From Deltaproteobacteria bacterium (GTDB taxonomy: Bacteria > Myxococcota_A > UBA9160 > UBA4427), in contig NZHD01000057.1 in NCBI GenBank assembly GCA_002691205.1, forward strand, positions 1 to 42,173: a stretch of 42,173 nt of DNA, written 5' to 3'. Below are positions 6,818 through 14,884 of this stretch, piece after piece. The notes under the pieces were generated by a model. It ran no database searches and was not told the origin of the DNA. It saw only the letters and a program-made list of their open reading frames with translations. A program made the position numbers and the translations under genes. Each line of letters begins with the position of its first letter. Position 1 is the first letter of the stretch.

Positions 6818-8755
6818 ATGAGTCTATCACGACCAGCAACTTCAACATTGATTCAATGGATCATAGCGCTGGCTGCAATGTTGTTCGTATCCGTCGCCTC
6901 CGCGCAAACATCTGATTATCGCGGACCTATGGAATTTCAAGAGTATTGTGCCGCCTGCCATGGATCGGCCACGCCGGGCGCGAGAATCCCCACTCGAGCG
7001 CAGTTAAAGGCCATGCCTGCTGCGAAAATCTATGAGTCCATGACGACTGGCAAGATGTCGGTGAATGCCAAGGGTCTGGATGATGATCAGAAGCGCAGGA
7101 TTGCAGAGTGGTTGAGTGGCCGGCCTATAACGGACGTCGATCGATCTGCCGCAGCCATGAGTAATGCCTGTCCCGCAGGCGCAAAGCTGAGCAACCCCCT
7201 CATCGGCGCACACTGGAGCGGATGGAGTCCGGACCCAACCACCAGTGCCCGATTTCAATCCATTGACGAGGCCGGCCTGAGCCCAGCCGATGTGCCGAAT
7301 CTGAAATTAAGGTGGGCCTTTGGGTTACCAGGCGCTGCGAGTTTACGAAGTCAACCTACGGTGGGTGGCGGATGGCTGTGGGTAGGCAGCGACAACAGTA
7401 TGGTTTATGCGCTTGACGCCAAGACCGGTTGCGTGCACTGGTCATTCGAAGCAAAGCGCCCAGTGATCAGTTCGATTGCGATCGGGCCCATGGCGGAATC
7501 TGAAGGCCGCTACGTTGTCTACTTCGGAGACTTTGGTGCCAACGTCTACGCGCTCGATGCACAGACCGGGGAGCAGTTGTGGACGATGCGTGTGGAGGAC
7601 CATCATGCCGCGGCGGTCAGTGGTTCTGTCGTCCTTGATCCAGAAGGTGAGCGTCTTATCGTGCCCATCGGAAGTTGGGAAGAGGTGATGAGCACGTCCG
7701 CCAGCTACGAATGCTGTACATCTCGCGGCGGCGTGGCGGTGCTCGATGCAAAGACTGGCCGGCAGATCTGGAAAACACCCACCTTGGCACTGGAGGCCAA
7801 ACCCACGTGGAAGAATTCCAGCGGAGTGCAGCAATACGGTCCTTCAGGTGCCGGAGTATGGAGTTCGCCGACCATCGATCTAAAACGCAACGCAGTCTAT
7901 GTCGGCACAGCCAATGCCTACACGCCGGTGCCCGATGGCGGCGCCAGTGACGCTGTCATCGCTTTCGACTTGAGCTCTGGAAAGCGACTCTGGTCGCAGC
8001 AACTTCTTGCGAACGACGCCGACATCTACACTTGCGGCAGTACCTTGGAGGAAGTAGAAAAGAACTGTCCAGGGACTGAGGTGGGCCCCAACGATGACAT
8101 AGGCGCACCGCCCATCCTGTACACCCTGTCGAGCGGTAAACAAATACTGATCGCATCCCAGGAGAGCCGGCGCATCACGGTGCTTGACCCGGACAATAAG
8201 GGGGCGGTCATTTGGCAAGGTACTCCCTCGGATCGCTCCACAGCTTTCAGCGGAAACCTAGGCCCTGCCGACGACGGCGAATTTCTCTACGTGCCTCTGG
8301 CTTACGCAACCGAGCAAACCGCTGAAAGCATAGAGGGTATTTCGGGCGATGGAGGAATAGTGGCACTGGACCCCGAGACTGGTCGCCAGGTCTGGACGAC
8401 AGTGATTCCCAAACCAAATGATTGCGCACAACCGGACTGGTCAATGTGTTCCTCGGCCAATCAAGCTGCCGTCACAGCGATTCCAGGTGTCGTTTTTACT
8501 GGCTCTACTGATGGAAAGATGCGGGCATACTCAACTCGCGATGGTGCCGTACTGTGGACTTACTCCACCCATCGCCCTTTTGAGACGATCAATGGCATAG
8601 AGGCCCATGGTGGCTCGATCGGTGGCCCTGGCCCTACTGTCGTGGGCGGGATGGTCTACTTTGGTTCCGGTTATTCAATCCTAGGCACGACGCCCGGTAA
8701 CGTACTGCTTGCCTTCGAAGTCGAGCCGGAGACTAAATCGGCAGGGGGGAAATAA
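6818..8755 (+). CDS. Cytochrome c-fused PQQ dehydrogenase (PVA-dehydrogenase-like)
   Basis: This 645-residue periplasmic enzyme has a signal peptide (residues 1-30, ending SVASAQ) and an N-terminal cytochrome c domain with haem site CAACH (44-48) and a likely Met ligand in GKMS. An eight-bladed PQQ-type propeller follows. Repeated blade motifs such as VYALDAKTG, VYALDAQTG, VAVLDAKTG and VALDPETG are visible. SNPLIGAHWSGWSPDPTTSA and SLRSQPTVGGGWLWVGSDN match the polyvinyl-alcohol dehydrogenase (cytochrome) group. Family knowledge: these oxidise secondary alcohols in polymers and pass electrons to the respiratory chain. The true substrate here is open. The start is ATG 6818, preceded by AAGGAG; an upstream in-frame ATG at 6713 overlaps the cupin and would bury the signal peptide. 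Confidence 0.87.
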   Translation: MSLSRPATSTLIQWIIALAAMLFVSVASAQTSDYRGPMEFQEYCAACHGSATPGARIPTRAQLKAMPAAKIYESMTTGKMSVNAKGLDDDQKRRIAEWLSGRPITDVDRSAAAMSNACPAGAKLSNPLIGAHWSGWSPDPTTSARFQSIDEAGLSPADVPNLKLRWAFGLPGAASLRSQPTVGGGWLWVGSDNSMVYALDAKTGCVHWSFEAKRPVISSIAIGPMAESEGRYVVYFGDFGANVYALDAQTGEQLWTMRVEDHHAAAVSGSVVLDPEGERLIVPIGSWEEVMSTSASYECCTSRGGVAVLDAKTGRQIWKTPTLALEAKPTWKNSSGVQQYGPSGAGVWSSPTIDLKRNAVYVGTANAYTPVPDGGASDAVIAFDLSSGKRLWSQQLLANDADIYTCGSTLEEVEKNCPGTEVGPNDDIGAPPILYTLSSGKQILIASQESRRITVLDPDNKGAVIWQGTPSDRSTAFSGNLGPADDGEFLYVPLAYATEQTAESIEGISGDGGIVALDPETGRQVWTTVIPKPNDCAQPDWSMCSSANQAAVTAIPGVVFTGSTDGKMRAYSTRDGAVLWTYSTHRPFETINGIEAHGGSIGGPGPTVVGGMVYFGSGYSILGTTPGNVLLAFEVEPETKSAGGK

Positions 8756-8939
8756 ATCAATAAAAATCGAGGGACCCTGAGTCATGTTCTGCGCAAGGCG
8801 CTCATTCAAGCCCCGACATGATGAGTAGAGTATCGACACGATCTACATGATTTCATCCCCTCCATCGGACTCGACGAGAGAAAGGCCGAAAAGTTCAGGA
8901 AGCAGTCTAGACCAAAGGGTTCGGTCGAGGAGGCTAGGC

Positions 8940-9418
8940 TCAGGTTCGCCGCGCCCCAAGCCGAGCGAGCATAGCGTGCAGTCGTCCAAGGTAGGACACG
9001 GAAAGATTTTCGGCGCCACGAGGAGCCACCTCGGGCCATCGAACGAGTTCTTGGGGCGAGACACCCGCGTCATGTCGTGCACACAGCTCCTCAGGGTCAA
9101 AGTAGACCCCGACCCAGTTGATCGCGAAGTCGGGCCCATACAAAAAGTCGTTTAATTCTTCAGGGGTCGCAAAGTTGTCGACCTGCAGTTCTACGTGGTT
9201 TTGATTCGGATCAGCGTAGTACCATGAAGTCGTGCCACCGTAATTGATTGACTATTCCGGTAAGAGACCCATATCCTTCGACCTTTTGTAGGTATGCGTG
9301 AGGTCACCCAGGTTCTGGTACGTGAAGGCCACGTGATCTACGGCCGCAAAGAAGCGAGGCCGGCGGAGCAGTCCAGGCATATTCGTGATGGCGATACGGT
9401 GGTCACGCAATGGGTCCG
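8940..9418 (-). pseudogene. VOC/extradiol dioxygenase, 3' remnant with in-frame stop
   Basis: In one minus-strand frame, about 160 codons read as the C-terminal two-thirds of a catechol-2,3-dioxygenase-like VOC protein. HRIAITNMPGLLRRPRFFA comes first, then AAVDHVAFTYQNLGDLTHTY, then GGTTSWYYADPNQNHVELQV and DNFATPEELNDFLYGPDF. His, Glu and Tyr positions typical of the metal site remain. A TAG at 9252-9254 interrupts the frame just before SINYGGTTSW. Relatives usually have a tryptophan there (W-x-INHG), so a TGG-to-TAG change is the simplest reading. The N-terminal part is missing, replaced by the fragment at 9419-9505. The gene cannot make a full enzyme. I infer loss of a ring-cleavage function. 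Confidence 0.75.
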
Positions 9419-9505
9419 GGGAAGTTCGGCCACGCGGAGTCCGTCTTGCAGGATCGCTCCGGGCACTGTTTCGCCGCTGGCCGTGGTAAATTCCGCTAAC
9501 TTCAT
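9419..9505 (-). pseudogene. Fumarylacetoacetate hydrolase family, 5' fragment
   Basis: ATG at 9505-9503 follows a strong ribosome site (GGGGAGAAAG). The first 29 codons (MKLAEFTTASGETVPGAILQ then DGLRVAELP) look like the N-terminal strand pair of FAH-family hydrolases, which act on ring-cleavage products. Homology stops at about 9419, where the sequence continues, out of frame, into the interior of a VOC dioxygenase. This looks like a deletion that removed most of the hydrolase and the start of the dioxygenase. Only the upstream signals and start are intact. The assignment rests on a short stretch and is less certain than the VOC remnant. Confidence 0.5.
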
Positions 9506-9574
9506 CTTTCTCCCCTCTCGATCATCTTCCTTACGGCGTTCCGTCGTCGCAACCAACCTTGCTGCCACAATAGG

Positions 9575-9590
9575 AAGCCTTCGAAGGCTT
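9575..9590. promoter_or_regulatory. Perfect 16-bp palindrome upstream of the decayed operon
   Basis: AAGCCTTCGAAGGCTT is an exact 16-bp palindrome. It lies 70 bp upstream of the start codon of the minus-strand hydrolase fragment and 167 bp before the plus-strand gene at 9757. It looks like an operator for a dimeric repressor that may have controlled the lost operon, the plus-strand gene, or both. Confidence 0.45.
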
Positions 9591-9756
9591 AACCCATCAA
9601 CGAGGCCCGAACCTCATGCCAAGATCTGACTTAAGCGACCTTCTCGCCCGATCATCCTCGATGCCTCACAGGTGGGCGAAAGCTTAGAATCCGAATACAA
9701 TAAAGCCTCCAGATAGGTAAAATAGAATTCCTAGAGCACGAAGGAGAATTAATAAC

Positions 9757-10170
9757 ATGAACGTTGAAAATGCCGTGATCCCCACCCCGAAGCAGATCAA
9801 GGAACTCACCGAGGACGGCCACGACCGCCCAATCTATATGGTCAATCTCCTCAAGTTTAAAGAAAAGGCCGAGTACGAAGACGGACGAGAGACGGAACTC
9901 ACCGGCCAGGAAGCCTATGGGATTTATGGTTCGGAGGTCGTCGCTCATCTTGCGAAGGTGGGCGGAAAACCTGTGATCGGCGGCCGCGTCACCGGCCTCC
10001 GACTGGGTGTAGTTGAAGAGCTCTGGGATGTAGTCGCGATCGCAATGTATCCGACCCGCAAGGCGATGTTCACGATGCTGATGGACCCCGATTACAACAA
10101 GAGTACTGTCCACCGGACCGCTGGACTCGCGGGCCAGCTCAACATCGAGATTGTGCTCCCTGAGGGCTGA
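9757..10170 (+). CDS. DUF1330-like small protein
   Basis: This 137-residue soluble protein has no signal peptide. The motif RPIYMVNLLKFKEKAEYEDG (about 24-43), followed later by YGSEVVAHLAKVGGKPVIGG (about 53-72) and a C-terminal WDVVAIAMYPTRKAMFTML segment, resembles the DUF1330 dimeric alpha-beta barrel group. Family members have no settled function. The fold is shared with small oxygenases and EthD-like proteins. A strong ribosome site (GAAGGAG) precedes the ATG. It lies beside the decayed dioxygenase/hydrolase operon, so it may have belonged to the same catabolic function. The same MVNL...YxDGR motif recurs in the membrane protein at 18692-19348. Confidence 0.65.
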   Translation: MNVENAVIPTPKQIKELTEDGHDRPIYMVNLLKFKEKAEYEDGRETELTGQEAYGIYGSEVVAHLAKVGGKPVIGGRVTGLRLGVVEELWDVVAIAMYPTRKAMFTMLMDPDYNKSTVHRTAGLAGQLNIEIVLPEG

Positions 10171-10261
10171 GGCGCACCCGTCCCAGCTCTCAAATAGCCC
10201 TTTAAAAAGAAAGTCAGAAAGACCGTCGCACCGGATATTCTCACGGGCTCAATCCCATGGG

Positions 10262-11965
10262 TTAACGCCGTCCGCGTACAACTCCGCCGGGGCGTTCACC
10301 CGTCGGTTCACCTCGTTCAAAGGTCACTTGACCAGACTTAATCGTATAAAGGTAGCCGTCTACGGGTTGGATCAGGCGTGGGCCGCCAGCCGGAAGATCG
10401 AAGATCATCTCGGGCACGTGCAGTTGGAGACTCTCCAAGTCAATGATATTCAGATCGGCAAACTTTCCCACTTGCAGGGCGCCACGGTCACCGAGCCCGT
10501 ATACATTCGCTGTCGCCTGGGTCTGCTTGTGAACCACCAGTTCGAGAGGCAACCGAGACCCTCGGGTTCGACCGTTGACCCAGTGGGTCAATAAGTAGGT
10601 CGGAAAGGATGCGTCGCAGATCAGACCGCAGTGTGCGCCCCCATCAGAAAGGCCCACAGCGGAGGCCGGATGTTCAATCATTGTTTTAATCGCGTCGTGA
10701 TTGAACTCGACATAGCTCCCCAGTGGCGAGAACAAAAATGCTTTTCCGTCCCTCTCCATCAACCAATCCAGAGCCACAGCCTCCGGCGAACGGCCCTCTC
10801 TTCTCGCGAATGCTCCGATGGAGCAATCTCGGGGAGGCTCATAATCGCAGTCTTCACCGAGGCGAAAAATCTGTTCCCAGTTGGTCACCAACATATGCGC
10901 AACCCCATGGTTACTCTGCGGCGCCTCAGCCAACAGTCGTTCACGGAAATTCGGATCGCGCAATGCCGCCATTTTTTCTTCCAGCGATGCTCGACGAAAC
11001 GGGCGAAGACTCGGGTGCAACGCGAATGGATGGAGGGAGCTTTGTAACCCAAAAAGCATTCCCGTGGGCCGAGCCGGCACTTGGGGAACCACCTTTTTCC
11101 CCTCGGCTTGATATCCAGCCGCTTCATCCAGCGCACTACGGAATGCGTCAGGGCGACCGGGATCCTGCGCCATGCTGTACGTCACCGTCAGCCCAGGCAT
11201 GTCCGCGATTTCGCGAACCCAAGCCTTTTCTTCGTCTTGGTGCATGATCCCATCTGAGATGATTTGAAACACAGCTTCACCTGCCTTGGACATGCCCTGG
11301 CCCACTGCGAGAAGTTCGTCGGGCAAGGCTGTCGTTCCTGGAATCAAGCCGTGACGAGATGAGTGTAAGATGGTCCGGCTCGTCGAGAAGCCGAGAGCCC
11401 CTTCGCGAATGGCTTGGCCCACGAGATCACTCATCTGCTGAAGCTGATCCGCATTCAGGTCGTCTTCGTGAGCCGCCTGACCGGATACGTACGCCCTCAA
11501 GGCCGCATGCGGGACCTGAGCACCCACGTCGAGGGTACGGGGCATGCTCTGAAGCGCATCGAGGTATTCACCAAAACTCTCCCATTGCCAATCGATGCCC
11601 TCATGCAACGCCGTGCCCGGAATATCTTCAACGGCCTCCATTAACTCAATCAGGAAATCACGCTCGCTGGGTCTGACCGGTGCGAATCCAACGCCGCAGT
11701 TCCCCATCACCACCGTGGTCGCGCCGTGGTGCGAAGACGGCGCCATTTCGGCATCCCAGCTGACCTGACCATCGTAGTGAGTGTGAATATCAACCCAACC
11801 CGGGGCCACAATGGCCCCGTCAGCATCGATCTCTCTTGTTCCTTGGCCCACGACTCCACCCACCTGCGTGATTAAACCGTCGTCCATCGCCAGATCGCCC
11901 GTAAAACGGTCAGCTCCTGTGCCGTCGACAATCGTGCCATTTCGAATAACGAGTTCATGACCCAA
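10262..11965 (-). CDS. D-aminoacylase / N-acyl-D-amino-acid deacylase-like amidohydrolase
   Basis: This 567-residue cytosolic amidohydrolase (urease superfamily) has an N-terminal beta-sandwich strand (VIRNGTIVDGTG). Metal motif DIHTHYDGQ follows, with His 61 and His 63. GATTVVMGNCGVGFAPVRP comes next; its Cys (about 90) matches the metal-bridging cysteine of D-aminoacylases. The C-terminal part carries GLSDGGAHCGLICDASFPTY, also characteristic. Family knowledge: members remove acyl groups from D-amino acids or related amides using one or two zinc ions, but many marine homologues have untested substrates. The start is TTG at 11965, preceded by GGAAGG at good spacing. It converges on the DUF1330-like gene with a 91-bp gap. 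Confidence 0.85.
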   Translation of the reverse strand: MGHELVIRNGTIVDGTGADRFTGDLAMDDGLITQVGGVVGQGTREIDADGAIVAPGWVDIHTHYDGQVSWDAEMAPSSHHGATTVVMGNCGVGFAPVRPSERDFLIELMEAVEDIPGTALHEGIDWQWESFGEYLDALQSMPRTLDVGAQVPHAALRAYVSGQAAHEDDLNADQLQQMSDLVGQAIREGALGFSTSRTILHSSRHGLIPGTTALPDELLAVGQGMSKAGEAVFQIISDGIMHQDEEKAWVREIADMPGLTVTYSMAQDPGRPDAFRSALDEAAGYQAEGKKVVPQVPARPTGMLFGLQSSLHPFALHPSLRPFRRASLEEKMAALRDPNFRERLLAEAPQSNHGVAHMLVTNWEQIFRLGEDCDYEPPRDCSIGAFARREGRSPEAVALDWLMERDGKAFLFSPLGSYVEFNHDAIKTMIEHPASAVGLSDGGAHCGLICDASFPTYLLTHWVNGRTRGSRLPLELVVHKQTQATANVYGLGDRGALQVGKFADLNIIDLESLQLHVPEMIFDLPAGGPRLIQPVDGYLYTIKSGQVTFERGEPTGERPGGVVRGRR

Positions 11966-12277
11966 AGAAATTTCCTTCCATTACGAGCACTGAATGCGAA
12001 TCCGCCGGTCAGTCACAAGTGGACGGCACGCCCGCTAAATCATTCAGCGGTCTCGGCCTACCCGGCTCCTGTCTTTTTACCCGCGAGGCTCTATCCAGCG
12101 CCAAGCTCTACGCCATGAACATAGCGTCTATACCCGAATATTGTGACCGAAGAAAAATTAAGCGCCGCTTCGACTAGGTCGACCATTCCTCAAGGTGTTC
12201 TTCGTCGACATCGCGCCCCTTGAAGCCATGAACTAAAAAGGCCCTGAGCGAGAGCAATCAAATATGAACTGACTTAT
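11966..12277. other. 312-bp intergenic region, nothing recognised
   Basis: No gene is supported. One minus-strand frame (12174-12257, 27 codons from TTG) gives a protein-like peptide directly downstream of the Kazal gene, but it has no ribosome site and is too short to call. The end of the interval near 11970-11980 carries the ribosome site for the amidohydrolase. Confidence 0.5.
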
Positions 12278-12697
12278 TCAAGGGGTGCCTTCACTGGACC
12301 GGTTCAATCGCACCAATGCAACAGCCGAAATCAACAAAACTAGAAGAATCCACGCATAGGGGAATGAGAGGAAAGGTACGGCCTGAGTCGTGACTTCACA
12401 CTCGCCTTGATGATCGACATTTAAACCTGCCGAATGGGCCACGCAGAAATTGGAATAGGTCACACCATCACAGGCGCATACGGGCTCGTAAATTTCAATA
12501 CAAATCTCCGGAATATCTTCACAGGTGCCCACACCCGAACACGAAAGGGAGTCCCTAAGGCAGAACTGCGCTTGTGCACAATCTGAGTCGACCGTGCAGT
12601 CCCCTTCCGAGCCCAACGCGGCTGGTACGGGAAGAAAAAACGGCCACAGGGCAAAAACTAGGATTGAAGCTGCACCGATTTCCCGCAGCTTTTCCAC
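12278..12697 (-). CDS. Kazal-domain surface protein with C-terminal anchor
   Basis: This 139-residue protein starts at GTG after GAGGAGAGTGT. It has a signal peptide (hydrophobic residues 8-28). A short cysteine-rich segment (CTVDSDCAQAQFC, 34-46) is followed by a Kazal-type serine protease inhibitor domain (about 59-100), with EPVCACDGVTYSNFC (71-85) holding the signature and six cysteines in register. A C-terminal hydrophobic stretch (about 108-130) followed by Arg and a short tail looks like a membrane anchor or protein-sorting tail. It would be displayed on the cell surface. Kazal domains block extracellular serine proteases, so defence against predators, hosts or self-made proteases is possible. 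No sorting enzyme is visible in this window. Confidence 0.82.
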   Translation of the reverse strand: MEKLREIGAASILVFALWPFFLPVPAALGSEGDCTVDSDCAQAQFCLRDSLSCSGVGTCEDIPEICIEIYEPVCACDGVTYSNFCVAHSAGLNVDHQGECEVTTQAVPFLSFPYAWILLVLLISAVALVRLNRSSEGTP

Positions 12698-13195
12698 ACA
12701 CTCTCCTCTAGATTCCTAAGACAAAGGCCTATTCAAATATCTGAACCGAACTTCTTGGAAAAACGCGAACCTCATCCTCGCCACCGAACGTCCAAGCCAT
12801 TTTGTACTCGCGGCGGTTTTTTATAAGACATTATGTTAACGCTCATCCGAGAACCTTGCTCTGAGACGCTCCCCTAATCTTGTCTCCCTTTCCCTCGAAA
12901 GACTAATTTTGTAAAACTCCTGGGCGCCTGAGCGCTTTTCCCTCTGCACGTATAGAACCTTGACTACGAAACAGCCTTCTCGTCAGCATCGCAAAAAGGA
13001 ATCGAAGTTGATTCAGCGAATTCGTCAATGCCCATTAAGCGAATCATCTAGCGACGGGCCTCAAATACTCGCGCCCGATTTAAAAAGGCCTCGCCCAAAC
13101 ACAGAAACTCTCGATTCCCGGAGTGGAGACTAACGCAGTCACCGCCATCTTCACCGGACTGTTAAAGCCGATACGCACTCTATAAGGATCTTGAA
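12698..13195. other. 498-bp intergenic region, nothing recognised
   Basis: This is a divergent intergenic region between the Kazal gene and the SDR-like gene. Both genes have ribosome sites at its edges (AAGGATCTTGAA before 13196). I see no ORF with a ribosome site, no terminator and no clear promoter pair. A TTGACT at about 12960 lacks a suitable -10 element. Confidence 0.5.
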
Positions 13196-14032
13196 ATGGC
13201 TCAAGAAAAACAACACAAACACTTTTTAGTGATCGCTGCAGCCTCGCGAGGGGCGCGCTTCTTCATCAAAAAAGCGCTGAGACAGGGACATGATGTCACT
13301 GCCCTATGCCGTGCCACCCATGATGAAGCGGCCCTTGAACGCATAAACCGTCTTTTAGAAGAAACCTCACTCGCCAAAGGGGGAGTGAAGGCCTCTCAGA
13401 AGCCTGGCGTACTCCGCACCAGTAGTAAAAGTATTTTAGAAGCCAAGACGTACAGCTCACTTCTTAAGAATGACCCCTCAATAAACCACATTTGTTGTTT
13501 CGTGGGGGCCACCACCTTTCGACAGATGATCGATCGCAATGAGCGGCTCTATACAAAAACAATCCTTGCTCTCGTTGAAGGGATGAGGCGTAGCCGATGG
13601 GTAGAATTTTTCTATCACGGTTCATCAGGAAGCGAGGGAATTCCGGGAGAAAATACAGCCCGGCTCCCTGAGAATTTTAGACCTCGGTGGATTCTTAATC
13701 TCGGTTTGAAATTGCCAGCAGCTCAGAACTGTTTTGAAAGTGAAAAGATTCTTGCAAAGGCCGGCGCTGAAGGCCTGCAATTTGTAATTTTTCGCCCGGC
13801 TTGGCTCACCACAGCGCCCGCGCAACGGTCCTATGGCTATTGTTTTGATACAACGGGAATGAATAAAGAAGAGCTGCCGTTACGAGCTGCAAGAAAAACC
13901 ATCAGCCGAGAGGATGTAGCCGAAGAAATTCTCCGTGTCGCAAACCTTCCCCATGAGGAGCGGGCTCATTGGCACGGCCACGGCATCTATCTCGTGGACA
14001 TGAAAACACCAAAAGACCTCCAAGATCCATGA
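13196..14032 (+). CDS. Atypical SDR / NAD(P)-binding (NmrA-like) protein
   Basis: This 278-residue soluble protein has a Rossmann-type N-terminus: FLVIAAASRGARFFIKKALR (about 9-28), followed by GHDVTALCR, the layout of atypical short-chain dehydrogenases such as NmrA-like and SDR_a5 proteins. The dinucleotide-binding GxxGxxG is degenerate (AxxSRGxR), so cofactor binding may be weak or altered. HICCFVGATTF and FFYHGSSGSEG correspond to the strands around the usual active site, but no YxxxK is obvious. Its role may be regulatory or that of a weak reductase. It ends 96 bp before riboflavin synthase on the same strand, but a TTGACA-like element in between hints at separate transcription. Confidence 0.65.
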   Translation: MAQEKQHKHFLVIAAASRGARFFIKKALRQGHDVTALCRATHDEAALERINRLLEETSLAKGGVKASQKPGVLRTSSKSILEAKTYSSLLKNDPSINHICCFVGATTFRQMIDRNERLYTKTILALVEGMRRSRWVEFFYHGSSGSEGIPGENTARLPENFRPRWILNLGLKLPAAQNCFESEKILAKAGAEGLQFVIFRPAWLTTAPAQRSYGYCFDTTGMNKEELPLRAARKTISREDVAEEILRVANLPHEERAHWHGHGIYLVDMKTPKDLQDP

Positions 14033-14061
14033 CTCGACGGGAACGAAGTCCTATTGTCTGG

Positions 14062-14067
14062 TTGACA
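14062..14067 (+). promoter_or_regulatory. TTGACA -35-like element before riboflavin synthase
   Basis: A consensus TTGACA lies 62 bp before the riboflavin synthase start, inside the short palindrome TTGACAGTCAA (14062-14072). The -10 region at suitable spacing is poor (CTGATG or TGATGA), so this is a tentative promoter. No FMN riboswitch-like conserved structure is visible here. Confidence 0.25.
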
Positions 14068-14128
14068 GTCAAGACCCTAGGCATCTGATGAATATGCCCA
14101 GCCGGAGCAAATAGAAAGAAGTCGAACT

Positions 14129-14743
14129 ATGTATACAGGCATCACGCAGGGAACCTTTGAGGTGACCCGTGCAGAGCACCTGCCCGATCTTTTACGTTAC
14201 GAAGTGCAGCTCTCCAACGAGCTCGCCGAAGGCTTGGTGCCCGGTGCGAGTGTCTCGATTGATGGCGTATGCCAAACCGTGGTCACGATCAACGAAGCAC
14301 ATCAGGTCGCCTTTGAAGCGATCCGGGAAACACTCGACCTCACCACTCTAAGTGAGCTTAAGACGGGACAACAAGTCGCGGTAGAGAGAAGCGCACGCGT
14401 CGGTGATGAAGTCGGTGGGCACGATGTGGCCGGCCACGTCGTCGGTACGGGAGAGATTCTCAAGCTGGTTCAGGAAGGGCATGTCTGTGACCTGCTCGTG
14501 GGGGTGTCTCCTGAGTGGATCAAATACATTCAAACTAAGGGCTTCGTAGCCGTAGACGGGTCCAGTCTGACGGTGGGGGAAATTGAGGACACGGCGGCAT
14601 TCTGGCTGCATCTCATTCCGGAGACCCTAAGGCTCACGAATTTGGGGTCGAAGGTCGAGGGCAGTCAAGTCAATATCGAACTGGATGCACGGACTGTCGC
14701 GATCGTAGATACCGTCGAGCGAGTGTTGAGCGAACGAGGTTAG
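14129..14743 (+). CDS. ribE: Riboflavin synthase, alpha subunit
   Basis: This 204-residue enzyme makes riboflavin and a pyrimidinedione from two molecules of 6,7-dimethyl-8-ribityllumazine. It has two lumazine-binding barrels, about 1-97 and 98-190. Visible motifs are MYTGITQG at the N-terminus, SIDGVCQTVV (about 44-53), GDEVGGHDVAGHVVG (about 91-105) and VAVDGSSLTVGE (about 142-153). The C-terminus, HLIPETLRLTNLG...VNIELD...VDTVERVL, is very close to the E. coli enzyme. The usual Phe 2 of MFTGI is Tyr here. Phe 2 helps orient substrate, so activity is likely but not certain; a lumazine-binding paralogue is the alternative. It is isolated from other rib genes, as in enteric bacteria. Confidence 0.88.
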   Translation: MYTGITQGTFEVTRAEHLPDLLRYEVQLSNELAEGLVPGASVSIDGVCQTVVTINEAHQVAFEAIRETLDLTTLSELKTGQQVAVERSARVGDEVGGHDVAGHVVGTGEILKLVQEGHVCDLLVGVSPEWIKYIQTKGFVAVDGSSLTVGEIEDTAAFWLHLIPETLRLTNLGSKVEGSQVNIELDARTVAIVDTVERVLSERG

Positions 14744-14884
14744 GCTAGATCGCTGACTCGAAAAGAAATATAATTCCTGGGCATCGGTCAACGACACAAA
14801 AAAGCGAAATTATCATAAATTAATCAGCGACATGCTCAGTCAAAGTCACTCGGTATACCCTTTATCCCAGTCAGGGAGAATACG

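Noticed and set aside
12174..12257. 27-codon minus-strand frame downstream of the Kazal gene with protein-like sequence
   Set aside because: It has no ribosome site and is too short to judge. It could be the tail of a lost gene but gives no family match.
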